From: Propionibacteriaceae bacterium
Lineage (GTDB): Bacteria; Actinomycetota; Actinomycetes; Propionibacteriales; Propionibacteriaceae
Assembly (NCBI GenBank): GCA_024636075.1
Contig: JAGXHS010000078.1
Coordinates: 1 to 9,069, forward strand
DNA: 9,069 nucleotides
Direction of reading: 5' to 3'
Part shown: piece by piece, positions 1 to 6,799 of the stretch
Layout: each line of letters begins with the position of its first letter
Numbering within the stretch: position 1 is the stretch's first letter
Position numbers and translations under genes: made by a program
The notes under the pieces: generated by a model
Seen by the model: only the letters and a program-made list of their open reading frames with translations
Told to the model about the DNA's origin: nothing
The model's database searches: none

Positions 1-1
1 G

Positions 2-100
2 ATGGATCTGTTCTTCGACGACCTCGCGCGGCTGGTCGGCGAGTTGATCCTCCAGTCCGGGCCGGCAGAGGCGCCGAATCAGAGCGCGTTCCGACACTGA
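2..100 (+). CDS. 3' end of an unidentified gene (partial)
   Basis: An open frame enters from the left edge and ends at a TGA at 98-100. The visible 32 residues (ending ...NQSAFRH) read as an amphipathic helix rich in Leu, Asp and Phe followed by a polar tail, which is typical of a protein C-terminus. Nearly every codon ends in G or C, so the frame looks genuinely coding. An ATG at 2-4 is in frame but is probably internal, because a 32-residue gene without a visible ribosome binding site is unlikely. The family cannot be recognised from this fragment. The gene converges with the minus-strand gene ending at 129, leaving 28 bp between the two stops. Confidence 0.7.
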   Translation: MDLFFDDLARLVGELILQSGPAEAPNQSAFRH

Positions 101-113
101 GGGTCGAGAGCGT

Positions 114-125
114 GACTGCGCAGTC
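114..125. repeat. 12-bp palindrome between convergent genes
   Basis: GACTGCGCAGTC is a perfect palindrome in the 28-bp gap between two convergent stop codons. It could contribute to bidirectional termination. It has almost no loop and no adjacent T-run, so a terminator role is only a suggestion. Confidence 0.3.
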
Positions 126-128
126 CGG

Positions 129-968
129 TCAGCGGCTGGGAGGCTGCGGGTGAAACGGCCGGTGGTCCAGTCCCCCATCTGGTGTGACGACGAGGGCGGT
201 TGACGGATTGACCTCGTGCCAGGCTCCGGGTAGGTCCACCAGCGGCTCGGAGACCACGAGCCGGTCGTCGTGGCGGAGTTGTTGCAGTCTCGGGTTGTCC
301 GGGTGCAGTTGGCGCAGGGCTTCCGCGTCCGCAGAGACGAAGAGTGAGGGCGGGGCGGCGTCGGTGGCGTAGCGCACCGCCCAGAGACGCTCGCCGTCGC
401 TCAGTCCGATGGTCGCCTGGACGGCGTGCTCGATGCCATGTCGACGGGCTTCTGCCTCCACCAGACCGATTGCCCGTTCCAGCGCGCCGAGCGGGTCATG
501 TTCGAGGCCGTAGGTCACGGCCAGGGCCAACAGCACCTCGGTGTCGGTCGACCCGACGATCTCGGCGAAGCGCTCCGGAGCGACCGCCAGCATGAGGTCG
601 CGGCGCAGGGTGTGGAAGTCGTTGATCTGGCCGTTGTGGACCAGCAACCAGCGGCCATGCTGGAAAGGGTGGCAGTTGCTCTCCTGAACCACGCTTCCGC
701 TACTGGCCCGCACATGGGCCATGAACAGCGGCGACTCGATGTGGGCACTCAGGTGGCGGAGGTTGGCGTCGGCCCAGGCCGGCACGACGCGACGGTAGGC
801 ACCGGGGCCGATACCTGTGCCGTACCAGCCCAACCCGAAACCGTCACCGTTGGTTGGCTCGGTGGCCAACCGGGCATGCCGGCTCTGGTCCACCAACCCG
901 TGCTCGGTGTTGAACAACAACTCCGCGATCCGCAGCGGCTGCCCGGACCAAGCCATCCAGCGACACAT
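129..968 (-). CDS. Class II glutamine amidotransferase-like protein (YafJ/EgtC-type Ntn hydrolase)
   Basis: The 279-residue protein begins Met-Cys-Arg. Removal of Met would expose Cys2, the N-terminal nucleophile of class II (Ntn) glutamine amidotransferases. Other family marks follow in order: NGDGFGLGWYG (40-50), HVRASSG (85-91) with the glutamine-binding Arg87, a CHPF segment (99-102), LVHNGQI (109-115) and STDTE (140-144). Length and layout fit stand-alone GATase domains such as E. coli YafJ or actinobacterial EgtC. These hydrolyse an amide or gamma-glutamyl bond in the cytoplasm. No synthase domain and no ergothioneine genes (egtA, B, D) are visible here, so the substrate is unknown. The start is supported by GAGAGGA seven bases upstream of ATG. 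The gene lies 51 bp downstream of the secreted phosphatase-fold gene on the same strand and is probably co-transcribed with it. The fold is confident; the substrate is not. Confidence 0.88.
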   Translation of the reverse strand: MCRWMAWSGQPLRIAELLFNTEHGLVDQSRHARLATEPTNGDGFGLGWYGTGIGPGAYRRVVPAWADANLRHLSAHIESPLFMAHVRASSGSVVQESNCHPFQHGRWLLVHNGQINDFHTLRRDLMLAVAPERFAEIVGSTDTEVLLALAVTYGLEHDPLGALERAIGLVEAEARRHGIEHAVQATIGLSDGERLWAVRYATDAAPPSLFVSADAEALRQLHPDNPRLQQLRHDDRLVVSEPLVDLPGAWHEVNPSTALVVTPDGGLDHRPFHPQPPSR

Positions 969-1019
969 AGTCAGATCCTCTCAGGAGATAGCGGCTGCCG
1001 CATCCGTCCCGCAGGTGGC

Positions 1020-2168
1020 TTACCGGATGCGTACGGTCGCGACAACGCCAGCGTGGTCCGAAGCCCAGATCGGGCGCAGCGGTCTCTGAGTGCGGAACGG
1101 AATGTCGCCGACGATCTTGGCGCTGAGGGGGCGGATCGGTCCCCGGGTGAGGATCAGGTCGATCCGTGACGTGAGGTTGGGGGTGACGTTGGTCAGGGTT
1201 TCGTTCTGGCAGCAGGTGAGTCCCGTGTCGCCGTGGTTGGCGGTCCAGACGTCGGTGAATGCGGGAGGTGCGGTGAGTTGGGCATAGGAGGTGGTGGTGC
1301 TGCCGTCAGCTGCGGAGTTGAAGTCGCCCGTGGCGATGACCTGCCCACCGCGGGCGGGGCCGGCGAGGAACTCAGCGGCTTGCGCCTGCTGGATGTCGGG
1401 TGAGTCCTCAGTCTCAAGGTGGGTGTTGACCATCCGGAATGACTTGCCCTGGTAGCGGCCCTGGACCGACACCCAACCTCGGTCGAACGGCAGCGGGCCA
1501 GCAGGGGTCGCCAGGACCTGCTGGGTGGCGTAGCGGCCGCTACGCGGATGGCCGACGGTCAGTCTGTCGGTGTCGTCGTTGACCAGGATCACGTCACGGT
1601 CGGCGAAGGTCACCACACAGTCGGGGACCGAGCCGGCAGGCGTCTCGGTGAACCTGAGAGGACAGCCGGCGGTGGGGGCGACGAGCGGGAGCGGACCGAT
1701 GAGGGCGTTGTTGGATATGCCGGCGACCGAGTAGCTGAGGCCCTCGGCGGCCAGAGCCGACTGGAGGATCGTCAAGAAGTCATAGTTGGGTGGGTTCGCC
1801 GACGGATTCACGGCCACCGGTGTGGGGTCCGCAGTCCAGTTCGAGACCTCCTGCAGCCCCACAAGATCGGGTTGGGTCGCGGCGATCTCATCGGCGATCG
1901 CTGCGGCGCGGGCAGGGAAGTCGGTGAACACCACCGTGCCGTACATCTTCGCCACAGCCGTGATGAGGTCGGGGAGTGTCTTCGCCTCGATCGCCGGGGC
2001 CAGACTTGAGCCCAGATAGAGGTTGCGGGTCATCACGGTGAGTTCGGGATGAGGGGCCGAACGGGCAACTCCCGCCGACGAAAGCAGGGCCATCAGGGCG
2101 GCCAACGGAAGGATCAGCCACACGTGAATTCTTCGACGGTTCACTGTGCCGTGCCTTGCTTGTGACAT
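1020..2168 (-). CDS. Secreted endonuclease/exonuclease/phosphatase-family protein
   Basis: This is a 382-residue protein of the EEP superfamily (DNase I, sphingomyelinase and inositol phosphatase fold). Conserved metal and catalytic positions appear in order: MTRNLYLG (46-53, Asn49), GLQEV (104-108, Glu107), VNTHLET (247-253, His250), GDFNSAADG (281-289, Asp282 and Asn284) and SDH (370-372). An N-terminal signal peptide is clear: Arg-rich at 11-13, a hydrophobic core at about 15-33, and a probable cut near ARSA-PHPE (about 38). The enzyme is therefore exported, to hydrolyse a phosphodiester or phosphoester outside the cell. The C169/C184 and C319-C320 cysteines could form disulfides. An open frame extends 29 codons further upstream, but the ATG at 2166-2168 is preferred because AGGGAG lies six bases before it and it places the signal peptide at the N-terminus. 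It is likely the first gene of a unit with the downstream amidotransferase. DNA, sphingolipid or another phosphoester are all possible substrates. Confidence 0.88.
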   Translation of the reverse strand: MSQARHGTVNRRRIHVWLILPLAALMALLSSAGVARSAPHPELTVMTRNLYLGSSLAPAIEAKTLPDLITAVAKMYGTVVFTDFPARAAAIADEIAATQPDLVGLQEVSNWTADPTPVAVNPSANPPNYDFLTILQSALAAEGLSYSVAGISNNALIGPLPLVAPTAGCPLRFTETPAGSVPDCVVTFADRDVILVNDDTDRLTVGHPRSGRYATQQVLATPAGPLPFDRGWVSVQGRYQGKSFRMVNTHLETEDSPDIQQAQAAEFLAGPARGGQVIATGDFNSAADGSTTTSYAQLTAPPAFTDVWTANHGDTGLTCCQNETLTNVTPNLTSRIDLILTRGPIRPLSAKIVGDIPFRTQRPLRPIWASDHAGVVATVRIR

Positions 2169-2174
2169 AAGGGT

Positions 2175-2180
2175 CTCCCT
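2175..2180 (-). promoter_or_regulatory. Ribosome binding site fixing the start of the EEP gene
   Basis: On the minus strand AGGGAG is followed by six bases and then the ATG at 2168-2166. No comparable motif precedes the longer alternative start at 2255, so this site decides the start. Confidence 0.75.
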
Positions 2181-2437
2181 CAGTACAGATACCGGCCCGA
2201 GCGACGCTGCTCGCCGACGCCACGCCCCGCCACACAGCTCAGAAGGCGACGCCAACCGGGGCAGGCAACGTGCCCGCTTGGTACCGAGTACTGACTCTCG
2301 ACCGAGAACGTGGAATTGTCAAGACTTGGCCGAGACTCACGTGGTGTGCCTGCGAAACGGCCATGCTGGTCGAAGGCTGGTCGCAGCTGGGTTGGACGCC
2401 CATTTCCCAGAGGCCAGGGAGGTAGAACTTGCAGGTT

Positions 2438-2501
2438 TGGCGCACTGAGTTTTCCTGTGAAGACGCAACCGTCAAGCGTCCAGTCGGGGCTCAGTGCGCC
2501 A
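2438..2501. repeat. 12-bp inverted repeat enclosing a small hairpin
   Basis: TGGCGCACTGAG at 2438-2449 is matched exactly, in inverse complement, by CTCAGTGCGCCA at 2490-2501. Inside the 40-bp interval a second inverted pair, GACGC (2462-2466) and GCGTC (2476-2480), flanks a nine-base loop. As RNA this would fold into a long outer stem with an inner hairpin, on either strand. It lies in non-coding DNA about 270 bp upstream of the EEP start and about 100 bp downstream of the zinc-ribbon frame. No uniform T-run follows it on the minus strand; on the plus strand TTTT follows only the left arm. It may be a terminator-like or structured RNA element, or a paired operator; nothing visible decides between these. 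Confidence 0.5.
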
Positions 2502-2599
2502 GTGAGATTCAGGTTGACCAAGAGTGGACCCTGTCGCTGCCGACTGAATACTGACAACGCCGAGCTGCGCAACGCACGCACGGATCGCACACGGCTCTG

Positions 2600-2704
2600 C
2601 TATTCGCAGTTGGGGCAGGATCCTCCATCCAGGGGCAGTTGAATGTGACAGTGAGGGCAGACCCGCGCAGCGGGTTCGGGCTTGCGACTGCGGCGGCGGG
2701 TGAC
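2600..2704 (-). pseudogene. 34-codon zinc-ribbon microprotein frame lacking a standard start codon
   Basis: Reading leftward, an open frame of about 34 codons has a basic N-terminus (TRRRSRKPEP) and then CPHCHIQLPLDGGSCPNCE followed directly by TAG. The two CPxC knuckles, spaced by 11 residues, look like a complete compact zinc ribbon. This resembles the C-terminal zinc ribbons of short actinobacterial proteins as I remember them. An in-frame TAG lies three codons before the first modelled codon (GTC, 2702-2704), and no ATG, GTG or TTG follows before the cysteines. AAGGGGGG lies nine bases upstream of GTC, so the site looks like a ribosome binding site followed by a GTG start changed to GTC. 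Alternatives are a non-canonical start, a sequencing error, or a frameshift from the out-of-frame TTG one base earlier. The stop of the membrane-protein gene is 25 bp upstream on the same strand, so the two may have been co-transcribed. The zinc-ribbon reading is fairly sure; whether it is expressed is not. Confidence 0.5.
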
Positions 2705-2729
2705 AACGGACTACCCCCCTTGGAATTGA

Positions 2730-3470
2730 TCACTCCATCGACGCGAGCCGGAACAGCTTCCTGGCCACCATCACGTACCACGCGATCATCATCAGCCCCC
2801 CGGGCATCGCGACAATCATGAGAACGCCTGTTGAGGCGAGCGAAAACGTGGTCCCCACGACATACGTGAGCAGAAGCGAGATGCCGACGATGCCAGTCCA
2901 AGAGGCAAGGCGTCCGAACACTCCTCCCGCCAGCATCGCAACGGCCATCACGAGGGTCCCCACGCTCGACAAGAAGAATCCTGCAAACGCCCCCATGCTG
3001 CCATGAGCCCCGGTGGCGAGAAGCGCCTGGGCGGCCCCCTGCAACGCGAGACGCTGCGAGTCGGTGGTCGCGAGCAAGAACTGATCGCTGAGGTCGAGCA
3101 TCGGAAGCGCAGCATTGCCAGCGACGAAGACGGACGTTCCGAGAGTGACCACGACCAACGCGAGAGCGGCAAGCCCTTGGCTCACTCGACGGTGGACACC
3201 GTACAAAGCGACGTACATAGGGACTGCGATCACCGAGATCACACCGTTCAGAAGATCGAGATTCCGCAAACCGAGCAGAGGATTCGCTTGAAACTGCCCA
3301 AACCACCCCACAGTGGACGTCGGCACCGTCGAAGCCTGCCAACCGGGAATTGCGCTGAGGCCGATGTCGGCTACCGTGCCCAACAACACGAGAATCGCAG
3401 CAATCGCGCCGATGACATACATGCTGCGCCAAGCTCGATCCGTGGACTGCGCTTCCTCGACTCCGGACAC
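2730..3470 (-). CDS. Six-helix membrane protein of unknown function (DUF4386-like)
   Basis: The 246-residue product has six predicted membrane helices, at about 17-40, 72-92, 98-120, 158-180, 190-210 and 214-237, and short charged ends. The overall pattern resembles DUF4386-type proteins: a first helix running into a conserved Asp, a long loop after it, a LDLLNGVISVI-like second helix, and a Gly/Ala-rich second half. This is a resemblance by eye. I see no catalytic or transport motif, so no function is proposed. The frame is open 69 codons further upstream, but that part is Arg/Pro/Cys-rich and does not look like a real N-terminus. The chosen GTG (3468-3470) has GAAAGG six bases before it. 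GC content is visibly lower than in the flanking genes (34 of 60 bases at 3181-3240, against 44 of 60 at 7081-7140 in coaBC), which suggests a separate origin. Confidence 0.78.
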   Translation of the reverse strand: MSGVEEAQSTDRAWRSMYVIGAIAAILVLLGTVADIGLSAIPGWQASTVPTSTVGWFGQFQANPLLGLRNLDLLNGVISVIAVPMYVALYGVHRRVSQGLAALALVVVTLGTSVFVAGNAALPMLDLSDQFLLATTDSQRLALQGAAQALLATGAHGSMGAFAGFFLSSVGTLVMAVAMLAGGVFGRLASWTGIVGISLLLTYVVGTTFSLASTGVLMIVAMPGGLMMIAWYVMVARKLFRLASME

Positions 3471-3476
3471 CACACA

Positions 3477-3482
3477 CCTTTC
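3477..3482 (-). promoter_or_regulatory. Ribosome binding site fixing a GTG start
   Basis: On the minus strand GAAAGG is followed by TGTGTG and then the GTG at 3470-3468. A second GTG directly before it (3473-3471) sits only three bases from the motif and is less likely. This choice removes a 69-residue low-quality N-terminal extension. Confidence 0.55.
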
Positions 3483-3600
3483 ACGATGAGTAGCTGCTGA
3501 TGTGCCCAACGTGTTTGCTCGTAACCAACAGGGCGCCGCGCGAAATTCCTGTCTGACTCTATCTTTCGGTCTTGCACTTCCCGCGTTGACGCGCTGGCTA

Positions 3601-3651
3601 GCGCGGATTTCCGCGCAATTGGTTCGGCGCAACCCCGCTGCGGGGCGGGGT
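3601..3651. terminator. Two adjacent GC-rich hairpins downstream of glgX
   Basis: GCGCGG-ATTT-CCGCGC (3601-3616) and ACCCCGC-TGCGGG-GCGGGGT (3632-3651) are perfect stem-loops of 6 and 7 bp with loops of 4 and 6 bases. They lie about 105-155 bp past the glgX stop in its direction of transcription and upstream of the membrane-protein gene. Neither has a T-run, so they are not textbook intrinsic terminators, although GC-rich hairpins without a T-run are common after actinobacterial genes. They may instead lie in the leader or promoter zone of the membrane-protein gene. Confidence 0.35.
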
Positions 3652-3756
3652 GGACGGTGCCCGGGGCCGATGTCCACGCTGGCTCGGTGATCGCGGGCGC
3701 GGCGTCTCCAACCGTGGTCACAGCCGACCCGTCACCAAATCTTTGGGAGCCAAGCC

Positions 3757-5874
3757 CTAGTCCAAAGCGACCGGTGCAGGCTCACTCGATCCTTGGTCTG
3801 CGATCAGGATCACGGTTGAGCGTGCCGCGACCAGGCACGTGGCATCGGCCAGCGGCTGTGGCAGGTCGGGGAAGTCTTGAGGGGATGGCTGGGCCGTATC
3901 CACCAGCCCGCGCCAGAACTGACCATCGGGTAGCACAGGTAGCGAGAAGTCGAGCGCCTCCCAAAAGGCGTTGAAGATCACGTACAGGTGTTCGGACCTG
4001 GCCGGGTGGATCAATTCCAGGGCCAGCGAATGGGAGTCCTCGCCAAAGTCGGGCTGGTGCAGCTCAACGCCATGCCAGATCAGACGTGCACTCCCGGGCT
4101 CGCCCCAGAAGTGGCGGTCGGTGAAGAGGAACGACCCCCTGCGAAAGGCCAGGAACTTGCGAACGAAGCGCAACAGGCCAGCCTCGCCTTTGACCAGATC
4201 CCAGTCGTACCAGCTGAGCTCGTTGTCCTGGCAGTAGGTGTTGGTGTTGCCTCGCTGCGTGCGACGAACTTCGTCACCCATGAGCATCATGGGCCGGCCT
4301 TGGGACACCAACAGGGCCATGAAGAAGTTCCGCACCTGTTGCCCGCGCAACTGGCCAACCAACGGATCATCTGTTGGCCCCTCCACCCCACAATTCCAGC
4401 TGTCGTTGCTGTCGGAGCCGTCGCGGTTGTCCTCACCGTTGGCCAGGTTGTGCTTGGCGTCGTAGGAGACAAGGTCGTTGAGGGTGAAGCCATCGTGGGC
4501 GGTGACGAAGTTGATGCTCCGGGTGGGGTCCCGATCCGGTCGCTGGAAGAGTTGGGCACTGCCCACGAGGCTGTCGGCGAATCCTCCGGCCTGGCCGGAA
4601 TCGCCTTTGATGAAGCGGCGCACGGTGTCGCGGTACCGACCATTCCACACCGCCCAGCGGTCTCCTACGAAAGTGCTGACCTCGTACAGCCCGGCCGCGT
4701 CCCAGGCCTCGGCGATGATCTTCGTCCCCGCCAGCACCGGATCGGTCTCGATGTCCCACAGGATCGGCGGGTCCTTGAGCGGGGAACCATCTTCCCCGCG
4801 GGAAAGCGCCGCGGCCAGGTCGAACCGGAACCCGTCCACGTGCATGTGTTGAACCCAATGGCGCAGACAATCCAGGATCAACCGTCGCACGATCGTCTCG
4901 TTGGCGTTCACCGTGTTCCCGGTGCCGGTGTAGTCGTCATAGGTCCCGCGTGCGTTCGGGTCGACGAGGTAGTAGGTCGGGTTGTCCAGTCCACGCAGGG
5001 AAAGCACGGGACCGCCTGGTCCCCCCTCGGCGGTGTGGTTGAACACCACGTCGAGGATCACCTCGATGCCGGCGCGATGGAAGGCCTTGACCAGGTCTCG
5101 GAACTCCTGCACCGGACCGAGCGGCTCCCGGCGGGAACTGTAGGCGCTGTGCGGGGCGAACAACGCCATGGGCTGGTACCCCCAGGAGTTGGTGAACCCC
5201 TCGGGTGCGTCCTGCGGGTCGAACTGCAGCACGGGCATCAACTCCACCGTCGTCACACCCAGGTCCTGCAAGAACGGGATCTTGTCAATCAGCCCCGCGT
5301 AGGTGCCCCGCTCTGCCGCGTTGACACCCGAGTTCGGGTTGGCGGTGAACCCGCGCACGTGCAGCTCGTAGATGATGCTGTCGTCGAAAGCCCGTTTGAG
5401 TGGCTGGTCGCCCTCCCAGTCGTACGCATCGGAGTCGACCACCACGCTCTTCGGCGCGGTCGACGTGTTATCGCCCGGTCGGGCAGCCGCAGCACGGGAA
5501 TAGCCGACGGGAAGGACCACGGCGAAGGCGTACGGATCGATCAAGAGTTTCTGCCGGTCGAACATAGAGCCCTGGTCGGGTTGGTCGGGTCCGTCGGCGT
5601 AGTAGCCATACAGCTGCCCCGCGCACAGGCCCGGGACGAAGACATGCCAATAGTGGTAGGTACGGTTGGTCTCGGGATCGAGGCGGACGCATAGAGCGGG
5701 CTCCGCGTCCTCCGCATCGTCGAACAAGGCCAACGTGATGCTGGTAGCGCCGCGGGAGTAGACGCAGAAATTGGTTCCCGCAGCACTCACCGTGGCGCCG
5801 ATCGGGAAGGTGATTCCGGGTCGGGGAGCGGAGGAGTTCTCTGACGGTCCGGATCCGACCTGGCTGATGTTCAT
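3757..5874 (-). CDS. glgX: Glycogen debranching enzyme (isoamylase/GlgX type)
   Basis: The 705-residue GH13 enzyme hydrolyses alpha-1,6 branch linkages in glycogen or in phosphorylase-trimmed dextrins in the cytoplasm. It starts with a beta-sandwich CBM48-type domain (about 22-130: FPIGATVSAAGTNFCVYS, then the WHVFVPG region). The catalytic barrel follows, with YELHVRGF (169-176), DVVFNHT (275-281), DGFRFD (347-352, nucleophile Asp352), IAEAWD (387-392, acid/base Glu389) and TAHDGFT (458-464, Asp461). A C-terminal beta domain ends in a variable tail. All catalytic residues are present and the length fits the family. The ATG has GAGGTGA four bases upstream. Segments such as WHVFVPG-x-GQLYGY, NLANGEDNRDG and GDEVRRTQRGN remind me of the cyanobacterial/plant-isoamylase-like branch more than of the usual actinobacterial GlgX. 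No other glycogen or trehalose gene (glgA, B, C, P, treY, treZ) is in the window. Confidence 0.93.
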   Translation of the reverse strand: MNISQVGSGPSENSSAPRPGITFPIGATVSAAGTNFCVYSRGATSITLALFDDAEDAEPALCVRLDPETNRTYHYWHVFVPGLCAGQLYGYYADGPDQPDQGSMFDRQKLLIDPYAFAVVLPVGYSRAAAARPGDNTSTAPKSVVVDSDAYDWEGDQPLKRAFDDSIIYELHVRGFTANPNSGVNAAERGTYAGLIDKIPFLQDLGVTTVELMPVLQFDPQDAPEGFTNSWGYQPMALFAPHSAYSSRREPLGPVQEFRDLVKAFHRAGIEVILDVVFNHTAEGGPGGPVLSLRGLDNPTYYLVDPNARGTYDDYTGTGNTVNANETIVRRLILDCLRHWVQHMHVDGFRFDLAAALSRGEDGSPLKDPPILWDIETDPVLAGTKIIAEAWDAAGLYEVSTFVGDRWAVWNGRYRDTVRRFIKGDSGQAGGFADSLVGSAQLFQRPDRDPTRSINFVTAHDGFTLNDLVSYDAKHNLANGEDNRDGSDSNDSWNCGVEGPTDDPLVGQLRGQQVRNFFMALLVSQGRPMMLMGDEVRRTQRGNTNTYCQDNELSWYDWDLVKGEAGLLRFVRKFLAFRRGSFLFTDRHFWGEPGSARLIWHGVELHQPDFGEDSHSLALELIHPARSEHLYVIFNAFWEALDFSLPVLPDGQFWRGLVDTAQPSPQDFPDLPQPLADATCLVAARSTVILIADQGSSEPAPVALD

Positions 5875-5952
5875 CTGTTCACCTCGCTACCCAACCTACT
5901 TGCGGCCGGATCGGGCACCATGCCAAATCAAACGACAACCTTCAGGTCCCGG

Positions 5953-5966
5953 GGCGCTGCAGCGCC
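5953..5966. repeat. 14-bp palindrome between the NRDE gene and glgX
   Basis: GGCGCTGCAGCGCC is a perfect palindrome in the 205-bp gap between two minus-strand genes. It is followed at 5985-5994 by a second palindrome, CGCGGCCGCG. Both are downstream of the NRDE-gene stop and upstream of glgX. They could aid termination of the first gene or act in the glgX promoter region. Neither reading is supported by a T-run or a clear -35/-10 pair. Confidence 0.3.
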
Positions 5967-6079
5967 TTCGCTATCCCTCGGCCTCGCGGCCGCGTTCCGC
6001 CGACAGATGTTCGCCCACCTTGTGGCCCTATGGCGCAATCTTCGGATCCAGCCGTACTTCACCGCCGACGAGCGCTCGT

Positions 6080-6799
6080 TCAGAGCTTGTCAGAGCTGGG
6101 TTCCCAGTAGCCCGGGCGGGCAAGTTCGACGTAATTGGCATCCACGCGATTGGCGGTCACGGTGGCTGTGCAGAACAGCAACGAGAGGGTGGGGATGCCC
6201 CACGGGCGGTTGTCCCGGATGATCGCGGCGTCGTCGGTGGGAGGCAGTTCGGTACTGTGCGCCAGCAGCCTCAGCCACGGGCCGAACCAGTCGCTGGCGT
6301 CGTGGTCGGGGGCAGCGGCCCGGAACTCATCCAGCCAGCGAACCACCCGGGTGAACGACGGGTCGTTGGGGATTGCACTGTTGACCAGCATGTGAACCCC
6401 CGGGGGCAGGAACTGCGACTTCAACTCGTGACCGTCGGAGAGCGTGAGGGAAACCCGGGACCCGGTCACGCTGACCAGGTTGTAGGGCTGGGTGCGGCGC
6501 GAGGTCTCCACAGTTCCACCAGTGACGGCGTCCAGCACCACCTCGCCGCGGCTGGCCAGCCGCGGAGTCGACTTCGGGCCACCGAGGTTGAGGAGCACCG
6601 CCAGTCGCCCGGCGTCGGGAAGGGTGGCCAACCAGGCGCCACCGGCCCGCTCGTCGCGGACGCCATCGACACCGGGATGGGTGTCGGGCCACCATGGGCC
6701 GAGCGGGTTCCACGGACGTGTCGGGTCCTCATCGCGGATTGCGAGCACCCGGGTGGGCTGTGACGCCTCCGCCGGGACTCGGACGATCACCGTGCACAT
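6080..6799 (-). CDS. NRDE/TANGO2-family protein
   Basis: The 239-residue protein starts MCTVIVRV and continues VLAIRDEDPTRPWNP (18-32), matching the family's opening MCT...NRDE...RP pattern with Ile in place of the Asn. The other landmarks follow in order: GGAWLA (53-58), GRLAVLLNLGG (64-74), SRGEVVLD (83-90), YNLVSV (106-111), the HMLVNSAIPND segment (136-146), and a late strand ILE/LEU-rich pair, GIPTLSLLFC (201-210) with ANYVEL (221-226). The longer open frame begins 11 codons earlier, but the ATG at 6797-6799 has GGAGG four bases upstream and gives the family's Met-Cys start. In eukaryotes TANGO2 has been connected with coenzyme A/acyl-CoA handling and with haem trafficking; the bacterial role is not settled. 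The gene is divergent from coaBC with 35 bp between start codons, so the two must share or overlap their control region. The product is probably cytoplasmic, since no signal peptide is visible. Confidence 0.82.
   Translation of the reverse strand: MCTVIVRVPAEASQPTRVLAIRDEDPTRPWNPLGPWWPDTHPGVDGVRDERAGGAWLATLPDAGRLAVLLNLGGPKSTPRLASRGEVVLDAVTGGTVETSRRTQPYNLVSVTGSRVSLTLSDGHELKSQFLPPGVHMLVNSAIPNDPSFTRVVRWLDEFRAAAPDHDASDWFGPWLRLLAHSTELPPTDDAAIIRDNRPWGIPTLSLLFCTATVTANRVDANYVELARPGYWEPSSDKL

Larger units (their letters stand above)
2169..2599. other. Non-coding stretch upstream of the EEP gene
   Basis: About 430 bp separate the EEP start from the zinc-ribbon frame. Short open frames exist on both strands, the longest being 136 codons on the minus strand at 2180-2590. 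None has a recognisable domain or a convincing G/C third-position bias. The stretch should contain the promoter of the EEP gene, but I cannot pick a -35/-10 pair with confidence. Its one clear structure is the 12-bp inverted repeat at 2438-2501, listed separately. Confidence 0.55.

Noticed and set aside
2438..2501. Inverted repeat as an integron attC recombination site
   Set aside because: The flanks do not give a paired RYYYAAC/GTTRRRY core on either strand (GTTGACC on the right is only a near match and has no left partner), and no integrase or cassette array is present.
2180..2590. A 136-codon minus-strand frame in the gap before the EEP gene
   Set aside because: It has no domain, no ribosome binding site, mixed third-position usage, and it runs through the inverted repeat.
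2509..3477. A 322-codon minus-strand frame overlapping the membrane-protein gene
   Set aside because: The product is a Arg/Ser/Cys/His-rich mixture without helices or motifs. The overlapping frame gives six clean membrane helices and has a ribosome binding site.
3988..5694. A 568-codon open frame on the plus strand opposite glgX
   Set aside because: It is a high-GC mirror of the glgX codons, with no recognisable domain, and glgX itself has all catalytic motifs.
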